Of a stretch of 64,000 bases of DNA, positions 10,245-21,160 are shown one piece after another (within the stretch, counting starts at the first letter, position 1; every line of letters starts with the position of its first letter). Source of the DNA: Sthenelais limicola (taxonomy: Eukaryota; Annelida; Polychaeta; Phyllodocida; Sigalionidae); assembly GCA_942159475.1 (NCBI GenBank), contig OW804094.1, positions 54,990,966-55,054,965 on the forward strand, in the 5' to 3' direction. Below the pieces are notes generated by a model. The model saw only the letters and a list, made by a program, of their open reading frames with translations. It ran no database searches and was not told where the DNA came from. Both the position numbers and the translations under genes were made by a program.

Positions 10245-10776
10245 AGCATTTGATGTTCTGTTGAAATGCGGAGATAGAAATGGAAAATAGGCAGAAATGT
10301 TTGAAGGAAAAGGTATTAATATTTCGGGCACAGAGCCACCGGATTGGTACAGTATTCCATACCAATGTACTCGAAACGTAAGATTGCAAGCCTGTCAATT
10401 TAAAGTCTTAAACCGCCTGATAGTGTGCAATAAATATTTGAAAAAGATGAAAATTAAAAACTCCGTAGAATGTTTCTTTTGTGAAGAAGTGGACAACATC
10501 TTTCATTTCTTTGCTGACTGTTTGTTGGTCCAGAGTTTCTGGGAGATGTTAATTAGGTTTGCGAGGGGGAATAGTTGGCTCTGTTGTGATGTGTTGAGTA
10601 ACATCAATGCAGCACATCTTATGTTCGGGATTCAAGGGAGGAGGGTCACCGAAAGACGGTTAAATTTCGTTCTCCTCTATGCCAGATTTTTTATTTACAA
10701 AAGGAGATTCTTTCATGGCTACATTATGTATATTCGAATTTCTCAGAGAAATAAATGTTACTCTGATAGCTGTTAA
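10245..10776 (+). mobile_element. L1/Tx1-like LINE, terminal zinc-binding fragment (right half)
   Basis: An open frame at 10297-10776 encodes the zf-RVT-like end of an L1/Tx1-type ORF2. It has FKVLNRLIVCNKYLKKMKI followed by C-x2-C (CFFCEEVDNIFHFFADC) with His and Cys at the usual spacing, then FW. It continues the fragment that breaks at about 8860. The frame closes normally at 10776 after about 70 residues without a motif. Confidence 0.75.
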
Positions 10777-10817
10777 ACGTTGTTCGATTTTCAATACAGT
10801 TGTATGTAACGAGTTAG

Positions 10818-10879
10818 GGTTGTGGAAGGGGTTCTTCCACCAACTATATATAGTTGGTGGAAGAACCCCTTCCACAACC
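10818..10879. repeat. Perfect 62 bp palindrome (31 bp arms, no spacer)
   Basis: GGTTGTGGAAGGGGTTCTTC at the left end is mirrored exactly at the right. The centre is CAACTATA|TATAGTTG, between 10848 and 10849. The palindrome lies just downstream of the LINE tail. Perfect spacerless palindromes of this size are unstable, so it is either very young or a product of a fold-back event. Confidence 0.97.
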
Positions 10880-11426
10880 TTCTATAGATTTATTGTTTGT
10901 GAACAAATGTGACGATTTTCCTCTATAAGTAAAACTTCATTGTACTCTCTCTATGTATGAGGAGTTTTTTTTAAAAAGTAAAATAATGTGTACGTCAAGG
11001 TGGCTATATGAACGGGGTTTTTTGTATTGTTCTCTGACTTAATAGTCTCTAGAAAACAGGCTACTTGCCTTTAATAGGTGATCAATTTTGTTCTTCGGCA
11101 AAGAGCTGGAGGTCATCTTTTGTTGCTACTCATATATTCATTGCATTAGCTTAATAGGTCGAATATCTAATGTTTTTTAAAAGTCTGATAACGTTTTTAC
11201 AGAAGAGATACAGGCGCGTTGTAAATTTAGATGGATTTTGTGACATCTCATCTAATTTGAGTTTCATTCCTACACTTTCATCTTTTTTACCCATTTCGAT
11301 TTTGTTTTCTTTATTACAAGTATAATTTTTCATATTTTTTTCTACCATTTTCAAAAAATATTTAGTGAACATTCTGGGCTTCCGTAGATAAGAGTTAATA
11401 CCCTCGCTGTATTTTTTTAAGGTTTC
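10880..11426. other. AT-rich stretch, no gene seen
   Basis: A 73-codon minus frame (11372-11151) is Lys/Asn/Met-rich low-complexity sequence without splice or domain support. Nothing else was recognised. Confidence 0.4.
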
Positions 11427-11475
11427 CCCCGCCGAAGGCGATACGAGCGCCGAAGGCGCTCGTACTGGGAAACCT
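11427..11475. repeat. GC-rich hairpin, CGAAGGCG repeat
   Basis: GAGCGCCGAAGGCGCTC forms a tight hairpin with a GAA loop. It is flanked by GGTTTCCC and GGGAAACC, which are also inverted. The structure stands out in AT-rich surroundings, directly left of a MITE. Confidence 0.7.
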
Positions 11476-11478
11476 TAT

Positions 11479-11859
11479 GCCCGCCTCACACTGTACGCAT
11501 CCGACTGGTCGTACAACTTACAACTACAACTTACATCTCACACTATACAACTCGAATCGGGAGCACCCTGCTAAAAACGGGCCAAAAAAGTGTTTTTTAT
11601 GGATATCACCGTTACAACGCACGTTGTAACGGATAGCCCGACCCGTTTTTTTTCTGTTTTCTGAGTTGTAAGTCTTACGACTCGCTGTGTCCGAGTTGTA
11701 AGCCCTACAACTGGCACTCACACTGTTACGACTCTACGATTCGATTCAACATTTGAATCTTGAGTTTTGTCGTGAACAACAGCTCAAAAACGGACCTTAC
11801 AACTGGAAAACTAGTTGTAAGGCTTACAACTCGTCGGATGCGTACAGTGTGAGGGGGGC
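11479..11859. mobile_element. MITE, 381 bp, 27 bp terminal inverted repeats
   Basis: The left end is GCCCGCCTCACACTGTACGC and the reverse complement of the right end is GCCCCCCTCACACTGTACGC; they match over about 27 bp with few differences. Internal sequence holds repeated GTTGTAAG/CTTACAAC words in both orientations and a hairpin CCGTTACAACG/CGTTGTAACGG. No transposase frame. The target duplication is unclear, with AT-rich flanks CCTTAT and ATTATA. Confidence 0.8.
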
Positions 11860-11970
11860 ATTATATAGGTTCCAGTTGTTGCCGCCTGTTCTTTGGGCGT
11901 CCGCGTTGCCCCCTTATAAGGAAAACCCAACTCCGCCTGTTCCCACCTTAATTTCCGACGCACTTGCGTA

Positions 11971-12087
11971 CACATCGCGGTGATTTTACGCTCCCGCAAA
12001 TTGATAAAAATAGCTATTTCTATTCAAAATAAGTTGTCAAAAATATGAAATTCAGAAAGAGCATGCTTTTCTACCCCTAAATATGTG
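11971..12087. repeat. Direct repeat copy 1 (pair with 12721-12838)
   Basis: It begins CACATCGCGGTGATTTTACG and is closely matched, with scattered differences, by 12721-12838 in the same orientation, 750 bp away. The space between holds a MITE (12327-12587) and unrecognised sequence. The pair may be the ends of a small retroelement or a local duplication. Confidence 0.75.
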
Positions 12088-12326
12088 TTTATATCATGGT
12101 CAGTTTTTAAATAAAGCATATATGAGCGAAACCTTTCAGTAGGCCTAAGTAAACAAAAAGATCGCCAAAGTCTAGGCCTACATTATTGAGTCAGGTTGTA
12201 AGAAAATGTACAATTCGTCTGCACCATTCCTCTCAGATTTGAGAAAGAAATGCAGGTTCAAAGTACAGTTTTACATAGCCAAACAGATTTGTGTAATCAA
12301 TGTAACACCCAATATACTCTAGTATA

Positions 12327-12587
12327 CAGTGTGCAACATAACCCATAGACCGACGCCCAGGTCTCCATTGAATTTTCGTTGGTCTCTGAAATTGATAATT
12401 GTCAGGGCCCGACGGTCTCCAATGAAATATCCAAGTGATAAAATGTTCAAACTGCTCTGGACCACGGGAACCCTATCTATGACCCAGACTTTTTTTTTGG
12501 TCTCTGTAAAATCTTTTCGGTCTCCACTGTTACAATTTGGCAGAGACCGACGGTCTCTCATCTCCAAATTCGCTATGTTGCACACTG
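12327..12587. mobile_element. MITE, 261 bp, 14 bp perfect TIRs and 6 bp target duplication
   Basis: Terminal repeats CAGTGTGCAACATA are perfect at both ends. AGTATA occurs immediately outside each end (12321-12326, 12588-12593). The interior has repeated GGTCTC/GAGACC words, many inverted. Six-base duplications are uncommon among DNA transposon superfamilies (Dada-type elements use 6-7 bp); assignment is open. Confidence 0.85.
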
Positions 12588-12720
12588 AGTATAGCTAGTA
12601 TTTTTAATTTTTCAGAGTAAATTATCAAGATATAGGCCTACTAAATATGTAGGGCCGACGATTGTACATTTTCTGACGACCTGACCCTATTGCAGTATTG
12701 GGTTCTGCAGGGCTGGCAGG

Positions 12721-12838
12721 CACATCGCGGTGATTTTACGCTCCCGCAAATGATTTTAAAAAAAGCTATTTCTACTCAAAATAAGTTGCCAAAGACATGA
12801 AATTCTGAAAGAGCATGCTTTTCTACACCTATATATTT
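12721..12838. repeat. Direct repeat copy 2 (pair with 11971-12087)
   Basis: Same CACATCGCGG start and the same AAGAGCATGCTTTTCTAC block as the first copy. See that entry. Confidence 0.75.
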
Positions 12839-15151
12839 AATTTCATCAACATTTGTACGTAAATAAGGAAGATGTGAGGGAAACTGCACTGTTACCATTA
12901 AACAATAAGTTTCGGCCTTTCCCCTGCTGCTTGACAAGTAGGCCTATGGCTATGCCATGGGACTGACAAAAATCCGATCGTAGGCCTACCTAACCCTATA
13001 TGGTACACCATCGGAAAGAGAAATGTCTAAGCTTGCATTTGGTCAGAACCATATTTATATACCACTCTTCCCTAAGTGATAGATATTGACGGATACAGGT
13101 GAGATTAAAGGTGAAGGCACTGAAGCCCCTATATAGTTTTGTCAACACCCGATATGCCGGCCATGACGCAATATTGTACTGGTCGTTGTGACGTCTTCTA
13201 ATTTACTCTACGTTAGTAACGCGCGTTGTACTTGACAACGTTTTTTTTCCCGCGCGTGGGTGTTGGGATTGGAGGTTAGTAGAATTAGTTGGGGGAAACC
13301 GTTTTCTCCTTGGTCACAACCAAAATTTCTTGTTGTATTTGAATTGAAGTAATTTTTATATTTGAACTTACGCTTTTATTTAGAAACAATATTGCACTAT
13401 TTGACATGCATACAGTAACATTCGTCATAAGAAAAATACACCCTACTTCTGCCGATATTAGTATAACATCATTAAATTATATTAGTCGCAGCTATACGTT
13501 AGTGGGAGATATAAACATAATAAGCCGATTTTCAGTGAGATATATACATTTTATACCATTTCTTTCTTTTAAAAAGCACCACCGACATGCCAAATGTAAG
13601 ACCATATAAACCTGGGGAATTGATCCTTTGATTATAACGTTTCCAAATGATGCAAGTAAATTTGGTCGTGAGGTGACTCACTTAATATTTGGACCATTCG
13701 ATTGGACCCGCCTTGTTTGACGTCATAATAGTTCAAGCGTTGGCAATTCCCAATGTCAGGATCGTGTAGTCATCGGGTTGCAGAGGTCTTGCCGCGGGGT
13801 CCATTTCGCAAGTCGGGTGATAAATTTCCGCTTGTAATGTAAACTAGACATTTAAAACATGTTTGAAACTAGAAACCGATGAAGTCTTGATTAAAATCCG
13901 ATTGCAGGTGTATTTCCCGAGCCTTCGCCGCCCATATCCATATTTATCTCATGATATGCTATTATATAGCATAAAAGAGAGAAATTAGGCACAGCCTTTT
14001 AAATTAGCGTAAATATTATCATTATCTTGATAACATAATCGTAATTGTATAATGTGAGGCTATTTTGAATAGTTTTATCACTATTTTATTACTTATATAA
14101 AATATCCTCATGCATTGTGTGTTGCAGGGGTTGTGACGATGTCATAGGGCCTACTTGATTATGATTATAATAGGCTATAGTAGGGTGAATTTGTTATTAT
14201 CTTGGTGATTCTATCGCAGATTGTAATGCAATGTATACAAACTGAGTTTGTTTGTTATTGAAGACATTCTTTGCAGTTTATGGTATACTCGATTCAAGGG
14301 ATTTTTTTCTTCCTGGAAAATCCCTAAGACACGTGGGAGCGGATTCAAACTTCAAAATTAGTTTTCCCACTCTTCTTCGCGATTATTCTTTTTTTCGTGA
14401 GCACTCAACACAATATTTTCTCATATCAAGTTCCCAGTGTATTATTATATATCCAGGTTTATAGCTACCATCTTATGTAATTGCTTCGGATGAGCTCTGT
14501 TAATCATGTGGAAAGGGGACGCAAGCATCGGGCCAAGAGCCCTATTTGATAAGCTTGCTCCACTAAATCACTCGACTGTGGCCTTGGTTTAGTATCGCAG
14601 GGACCTCTCTACTTGTTTCTCTGTTTGTACATCTACCTTCCAACCTCAATACCTGCAGCCGCTGGCGTTCATATGTTTGATGTCACCACATAAATGAGGT
14701 CAGGAGGGAATCATGCTGCAGCCATAGCCCTCCCCCTCGATCCAAATACGGAACCATGAATTTGGTGGAGTGACAGAGACAGTTGTGGGGTTGAAAACGT
14801 CGGATTTATTGGTCTATTCTTACACTGGTGGTCATCCACATGCAGTTGTCTCCGATGGACATGGCTCACAAACTTTGGGTGTGATTATGTATTCTTAAAC
14901 TACTCACAGATTGACAATATGTCTGTATTTGCATCGCCTCAGGTATGTTAACAACATTGTTTGTCCTGGAAACAAAAGCAGTATGGCCTTATTCATGCAT
15001 ATGACGCACATATTATCATTGGCAATATTCTTCAGCTTACGCAGTTATGTTTTCATATTAATACACAGCCCGTGTTTTATTGTCAACATTTTACACATAA
15101 CATTTGATTGATTGATATAAATACTCCTGGCTTCCTTCAAGACTCCTGTCA
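12839..15151. other. Intergenic stretch, no gene seen
   Basis: No exon with both splice borders and a coding signature was found. A GC-richer patch near 13190-13270 (GTAACGCGCGTTGTACTTGACAACG) has short inverted words. The open frames present are short and AT-rich. Confidence 0.4.
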
Positions 15152-15179
15152 TGTATATATATATATATATATATATGGT

Positions 15180-15258
<79 letters not shown>
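15152..15258. repeat. (TA)n microsatellite
   Basis: Two blocks of alternating TA, interrupted once by GGTCC near 15178. The long Ile-Tyr frames here are artefacts of the repeat. Confidence 0.98.
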
Positions 15259-15260
<2 letters not shown>

Positions 15261-16409
15261 GCATATAGGTTTATACGAATTGAATAAGTTTTTCTTAAGT
15301 ATATGTTCTTGTCACCATGAAAATGAAACCGTTGGATCGGAAATAAGGAATAAAATGAACATCCGTCGGTTAAGCCTTCCAAATAAGGAATGATTGGTAA
15401 ATCAGCATTATATTATACTATAATATTATCTAGTATCTATATTCTCTATCTCCTCATTGATATTCAGAACTTGATAATTGATTGTGTCATATTGTTCACA
15501 TGATTTTACAATATTCCCATTTAAATGGCTTGGTGGACCTATTTTTAGTTATCAAAACTCGAAGTTCTACTAGATTAATGTGTCCACTAGAAACCCGTAG
15601 TACTATTATCATTGAGAGAATCATCGGACGGTACAAGGGAATTATGATTGATTATTGATCCGTCAGATTCAATTATACCAATCGATTATGCCCAAAATTA
15701 GACACTTTTCTCTTTAAATTTCTTTCCTCTACTCTCATGTGGACGATGTGTAACTAAATAAATGAATTTATCAAACTTGATCAAATAAAGTTGACTTACA
15801 ACCGTAATGATATTATTGTGAAACTTGGTCACAATGATATATTATGTGGTCAAAAGTATAAAAAAAAATATAAAAAAATTAGCCATTTTTTTTTATTCCA
15901 GCGTTATTGAATTCAAGTGGTCTTGAAGAGCACACTGTTTGTCCGATTCTATTTATTTTCGTCCGAGTTGTATATTAATTATATACTTCGGGTCAATTTC
16001 TAAGAAAAGTTATGGAGGTTTGAATAACGGAAGAATCTGTGCGATACCAACGTGATATAATTTCACATATAAAAATTATACAGATATAATTCATTCGTGT
16101 AACCTCTAAGCATCTCAAAGGCTTCCTATATTAGAACTTTGTTATTGTACATGTATAATATCAAGTTCCTGTGAAAATTATTTCTTGGACGTTTCAGTCA
16201 TTTTCCAAAATGTCACAAATGTCCCAAAAAGTGGCGATACCCACGTCTACATATTCAAGTGTCCCCCTGTCCATAGTTCCCATTCCTATGGCAATTATTT
16301 GTTATGGGATGGTGCGCTATAATGCAAAGATGTGTCCCAATAATATTTGTTTAAATCAACTCAATAATAACCCTGTTATGTGGCAAAACATATTGTACGC
16401 GTTGATATC
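15259..16409. other. AT-rich stretch, no gene seen
   Basis: No supported exon. A 114-codon plus frame at 16171-16515 runs into the duplicated segment that follows and has no domain. Confidence 0.4.
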
Positions 16410-17030
16410 TTGTACACGCTGGTATCTCTGTTGCAATTATGTGATCAATTTAAACCAGAATCCAGTGATTTTGCATGGAATTTATCTATTGCATGCTTAC
16501 AGCTGCATGACTTGATTTACCGGTAATTGCAAACTTAAAGGAGTGTTGTTTTTTTTTTATTGAATGATACATCTTTTTTAAAAAGGAATTTCCAGACCAT
16601 TCATGCCACTATTATCTTTTTGTAAGAGGTTAACATATTAATCATACCAAACTATGTTGTGAATGAATTGTGCATCTAAATCATAATTTATCAGGTTATT
16701 TGCTGCATGTTGAAAGGTATTTTTCTATGTTTATTGAGTGTACACGTTGGTATCTCTGTTCTAACCATAAACCTTAGGTGATCAATTTAAATCAGAATCC
16801 AGTGATTTTGTATGGAATCTATCTATTACATACTTACAGCTCCATGATTCGATTTGATTCGATTGCAAACTTAAAAGAGTTTTATTTTGTTTTATTGAAG
16901 GATACATCTTTTCTACAAAAAATAATTCCAGCCAATCAATTGACTATTAATTTTTTGTAAGATGTCAACATATTAATCCTCCCAAACTATGTTGTTAATG
17001 AATCTGGGCATCTAAATCATACCGTATAAT
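16410..17030. repeat. Diverged tandem duplication, ~330 bp unit
   Basis: TACACGCTGGTATCTCTGTT at 16410 is matched at 16740. The following GTGATCAATTTAAA, AATCCAGTGATTTT, CTTACAGCT, GATACATCTTTT and CAAACTATGTTGT blocks recur in the same order in both copies. The copies differ by substitutions and small indels, so the duplication is not recent. Confidence 0.85.
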
Positions 17031-17034
17031 ATAC

Positions 17035-17155
17035 CCGTGCATAAGCCGGACCCCGTGTATTAGCCCACCCCGTTTATAAAGCGGGGTGGGCTAATACTAG
17101 AAGTTCAGCACGTCCTAACGTTAATAAGTCTGGCCCCGTTTATAAGCCGGGTGCC
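17035..17155. repeat. Inverted-repeat element with TATAAGCC/GGCTTATA ends
   Basis: A hairpin ATTAGCCCACCCCG...CGGGGTGGGCTAAT lies at about 17075-17095. It is surrounded by CATAAGCCGG and TATAAGCCGG motifs like the ends of the element at 8862-10222. It is probably a short relative or remnant. Confidence 0.6.
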
Positions 17156-17854
17156 TGTAGAGAAATGTAAGATTCTCAAGGAACTGGATGGAAACATGGA
17201 GGGCCTGGTCTCTTCTCAGCAGGAAGATGCTAAAAGGGATTGGCCAGAACGAGCTCTTAGTGGACAATGAATAATAGTTTGAATAACAGAATTCAGTTGT
17301 CGTTGATTGATTGTGAATTTTGGTAGTGTCTTATTTGTTGAATTGAAGTTTAAAAAACGAAAACAAGAGCAATGAATGAAGATGATAATAAAAATGAGTT
17401 TCAGCTAAATCAATTATTTCCCACGATTGTGTGGGGGAATAGTCTTAAATGATTTGAATATTAGTTATATTTGTAATAAATATAGTAGGATATTAACACT
17501 AGGACAGTACATAAAACTCAAAATTTTAAGATATTCTATCACTGAGATATTTTTGGGGGAAAATAACAATAGTCATCAGGATTGTGATACCCACGTGTAC
17601 ATGCAATGCCCACGTGATACACCAATGGGACACTCATAATTCATTTAAAAAAATGCAAATGATTAAGTTTTTAATGCTCAATTGATTCATCATACATATT
17701 ACAAGTAATTTCGAGTGTCAACAATCTTTCCTGATATTATATATAAAGATGTTAGGATAGTAGGACTATGGTCAAACGTTGCCATTATTGGAGCGTTATC
17801 AACCAATAATTCACCACTTATCATATTGATTTGAAACAGTTACTTTATTTTCAG
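17156..17854. other. Sequence before gene A, no exon identified
   Basis: I looked here for an upstream exon of the membrane-protein gene that starts at 17855 and found none with a clear coding signature. The 70-codon frame at 17427-17639 has no support. Confidence 0.4.
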
Positions 17855-20755
17855 GTTATGTTTGCTAGTTAGTATCGGGTGCCCAGCTAAGAAGATGGCC
17901 CTGAGTCGAACTATTGTACAACTTCTCATGGGACTTGGTGTGGGTTTGTCCTTTATGGTAGTAGTGGCAATATCGGTATTCGTCATACTGGTTTACCGAA
18001 GGAAATATCTGCACCAAGAAACAGAATTGTAGGTTACTCAAATTTCTTTCTATGCTCATTTCACCTCCCCCCCCCCCCCTATATCGTAGTGACACTTCTT
18101 CAAATGGTGTAGCAGAAATGGGACAAACTTAAGTTGTCAATAAATAGACTAAAAGTGTTGAAGTTAGCCACGTAATGAGTGTGTGAGAGTAATAAACTCT
18201 GATTTCGAAAGCATTTGCACTTTTATCTCGTTCTTTCTACTTGGTGCGGATCCTTTAATATCCACCATGACCCAGGTTTTGGGGGTTTTTTTAAAGCTTT
18301 TATCTATTCTGGGTAGATCAAGTCCCAAGGATATTAGGGCTTTTCACTTGCCCCAGATTTGTAGTATTTTAAGCGTGTGGGTGCGTTTTTGTTATGATTA
18401 TCCAGATCTATGCAATTCCAGGGCCTAGGCAATATCCTAACCCCCAATATTCATCTTTTCATATCTTATATTTACACTTTACGCTTACATTACATTTAAA
18501 TATCAATATATGTTCCTTGTTGGATTTATATGAATAAGGAAGATACAAAATGTTCTATTCAGTTCAGACATGGCCTATACCCATAATTAGAAAGAACCTG
18601 GTAAATCTCCAATATGTCCCTTCTCAATTTAAAGGAAAAGGAACGCAGTATTTGGTAATTGGCCGCATCAAAGGGGTTCTGCAGATACAGTGGACATGTC
18701 AAGATCGGTTGCATATAATAGACGTAGGTAAGTTCTGTATCTGATTATAATTCCCATTTCTCGTACTCCATGCACTACTTATAACAAATTACGATATTGT
18801 GTATGGTGTGCGTGTCCCCCTGCCCCCCCCCCCCCCCCCACGACACACCCACTAAAAAAATCAGTTACTGCAGGGAGGAAAAGGAGAGATAATGCCTAAA
18901 GCTAATTATCCGGTCATTTAATTTGTCACTTGCCGCTTTCAACAATGATGTTCCTATTAATGAGTGAGATCCAGGAAGCTTGCAGACCTAGAAGTCCAGT
19001 CCTGCATTGGCATAATATAGCAATAGATTGCAGATGCAAGATATACTTTCATGATCAATTTGAATCATTAAATCGCCTGTGGCTAACACAGGGACATTCA
19101 TGAATCAATGTAAGTGTTTGCATGTGCCCTATATCCCCCGGTAGTCAAGTACCACACTTCCAAACTGGACATTGTAAGAGCGACCAGCCTTTTACATTTG
19201 TCTCATTTTCGAGGGTTTTTTTTAAAAAAAAATCACTAATATCTTTACATCTGGGGCTCGGTTTTCTTTTAAACACATACATTTAGTTGTTGGTGTCATT
19301 CCCTTTCAATTGGTGAAAGAATTAGAGAGTCTAAGATCGAATTAAGCAAGAAAACTGAGTTGAATGGGGTTCTGGGATATATATATAGGTTCTCTGAGGC
19401 AGAGAGGCAATAGAGGCATGGGTAGCACCGGGGGTAGCAGTACTTTAAGCTGTGTTCATGCGTTTCGCACGGTGCCACGACTCGTCGAGATAATACATAT
19501 ACACGCCTATCCCTTAGTTCTGGATGGTGCAACAATGTATTTCAAATATGAATATATAAATCTTTATTTCAGTTTCCATACAAATGACAGACGCCGTTCA
19601 TCGACCGGATATTTGGAAGGACTTCATGATCCCACACTGCGGCCTCTCCACGGGTACAACGATCCATACTACCACAGAGAGAGGACGCCCAGTTCTAGGG
19701 ACGTTACCCCTCGAGGCACCAATAGTAGCAGAAACGGTATTGCAGTGGTGCCATTTAGGGAAAGCACACTTCCCAGTGCTAATGCATCTTTTAGCCCTGA
19801 GGGCCACATTCGGACTTCTAGAAATGACGGAATGAGTCACGGCTCCGATAGTGATCGGAGTGGCAGAGGCAGATACTTTCCCGGGGCACGATCCCCTCGT
19901 GTTCACCGACCACAATACGTTGGATCGGACCAGAGATCAAACAGTAACAATGGACTTCCTCGCATATCGAGGGCCACCAATGCATCAGCTGACTTCTGGA
20001 CACGGGATGATTTGAGGTGGGCAGAACATTTCCATAATAGATTAATAAGACATTAAACTCAAACAAACTGAAATAATATTATGTTAACACAAAAATCACA
20101 TCACGTTCTTCAACAACATTCACATTTTCACTATCACTTATACTTACAACTGTATTAATTAAACGCTTTTCATCGTATTAATTGGTTGTGATTTAAAAAA
20201 AATATTTTCCACTGGCTTGATATAGTTGAAACTATGAATAAATATATAATATACTTGAAAAATGTTCCATGCCAATTCCAGTCCTCGTACAAGCCCTACA
20301 GTAAGTTCCCGCGAAAGGGCATCAAATTTTAGGGGCTACCGTGCACGTAGCCCACCATCTGGTTCCCACATATCGGGTTCTCACATAGAGTTCCCAAGGT
20401 AGGTTGGCCTTAGTGGAAGTTATCATATCATATGAAAAGATGATCCTGCCCATGAGCTAGTCATTCTATAGCATTCATTAGTCAACTTCCAGGCTTTTCT
20501 ACCTTGCAAATGCCTAATTTCGCTCTAGAGTTCCATATATTCCTCATTTTCTGCACATAGATCTATGCATGATTGTCATTCTGAGTCCAATCCGCTCATG
20601 AAATTCTGTTTTTGACGTTGTGATTTCTTTATTTTGATCACCAATTCCTTGGTGTCTATTCTCTACCATTGCCTCTTTCCCAGTTTCCTAAATTCATGTC
20701 CGAATTTTCATTCCGCATACCTTCATTCCGTAAACTTCTGGCTTTCGGACCTAAG
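17855..20755 (+). CDS. Gene A: single-pass membrane protein, 3' part (TM plus Ser/Arg-rich tail)
   Basis: Exons at 17855-18028, 19573-20016, 20282-20398 and possibly 20684-20755 join in phase. Exon 1, after TTTTCAG, encodes a hydrophobic segment (LLMGLGVGLSFMVVVAISVF) followed by YRRKY, so the C-terminus is cytoplasmic. It ends ..GAA TT|GTAGGT and joins T|TTC CAT of exon 2. Exon 2 ends TTG AG|GTGGGC and joins T CCT of exon 3, which ends CCA AG|GTAGGT. The tail is rich in Ser, Arg, Pro and Tyr, with many possible phosphorylation sites. Reading through the second donor gives a stop at 20054-20056, a possible alternative end. A second acceptor after TTTGCTAG (17869) would give phase 1, as in gene B. 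The 5' exons and the last stop were not found. The layout resembles gene B at 36 kb, suggesting related receptors. Confidence 0.65.
18968..19500 (+). repeat. Dispersed repeat family, copy 1 (in gene A intron)
   Basis: Shares long blocks, in the same order and orientation, with 58484-59095 and 60853-61215. Examples are GCAAGATATA, AACACAGGGA, AAACTGGACATTGT, TTTGTCTCATTTTCGAG and CATTCCCTTTCAATTGGTGA. It spans most of gene A's first intron and gives a false upstream extension of exon 2's open frame. The tRNA-like box region is decayed in this copy. Confidence 0.85.
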
Positions 20756-21156
20756 GTATAAAAGAGATATCTCAGCTTAAGTGAAAGATTTGCGGTTTTT
20801 CTACGTTTGGTGTTCCCTCATGGTTAATTCTAGCAGCCCAAATTATTAGTCAGCTGAAACAAACCATAATTGTGATAATCGTTAATAATAAGAGACTCTA
20901 GGTCCAAACCCTCAGATCAGATAAGAATAGTATGTCAGCCTACTGCGCTAATCGGTTTCCTGGCCTAGGACTCGGCGTTTTAATGGGAATATAATGACAT
21001 TTTGCGCTCTTAATGGAATTATAATGGCACTTTTCGGTTTGAGACGAGAGGCTTCCCCTTCGTTTGAAGGGACTCTCTCAACTTTGGGCCTAGACTGGAG
21101 ATACAAATTTATACTCTTTGCTACCACATATAATTGCATTCCTGATTGTCATCTAA
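20756..21156. other. Intergenic stretch, no gene seen
   Basis: Contains an imperfect inverted pair of ATTATAATGNCA-type words at 20990-21030. No further exon of gene A was recognised. Confidence 0.35.
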
Positions 21157-21160
21157 TTAA

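Noticed and set aside
12319..12598. Overlapping ~89-codon frames on both strands
   Set aside because: They mirror each other because the MITE is an inverted repeat.
15149..15393. Long Ile-Tyr open frames on both strands
   Set aside because: Artefacts of the TA microsatellite.
18550..18744. 64-codon plus frame ending before a good GTAAGT donor in gene A's intron
   Set aside because: An in-frame stop lies just upstream, no acceptor precedes it, and the phase does not fit the flanking exons.
19364..19572. Upstream part of the 230-codon frame including gene A exon 2
   Set aside because: It lies within a dispersed repeat and before a clear TTTATTTCAG acceptor; only 19573 onward fits the phase.
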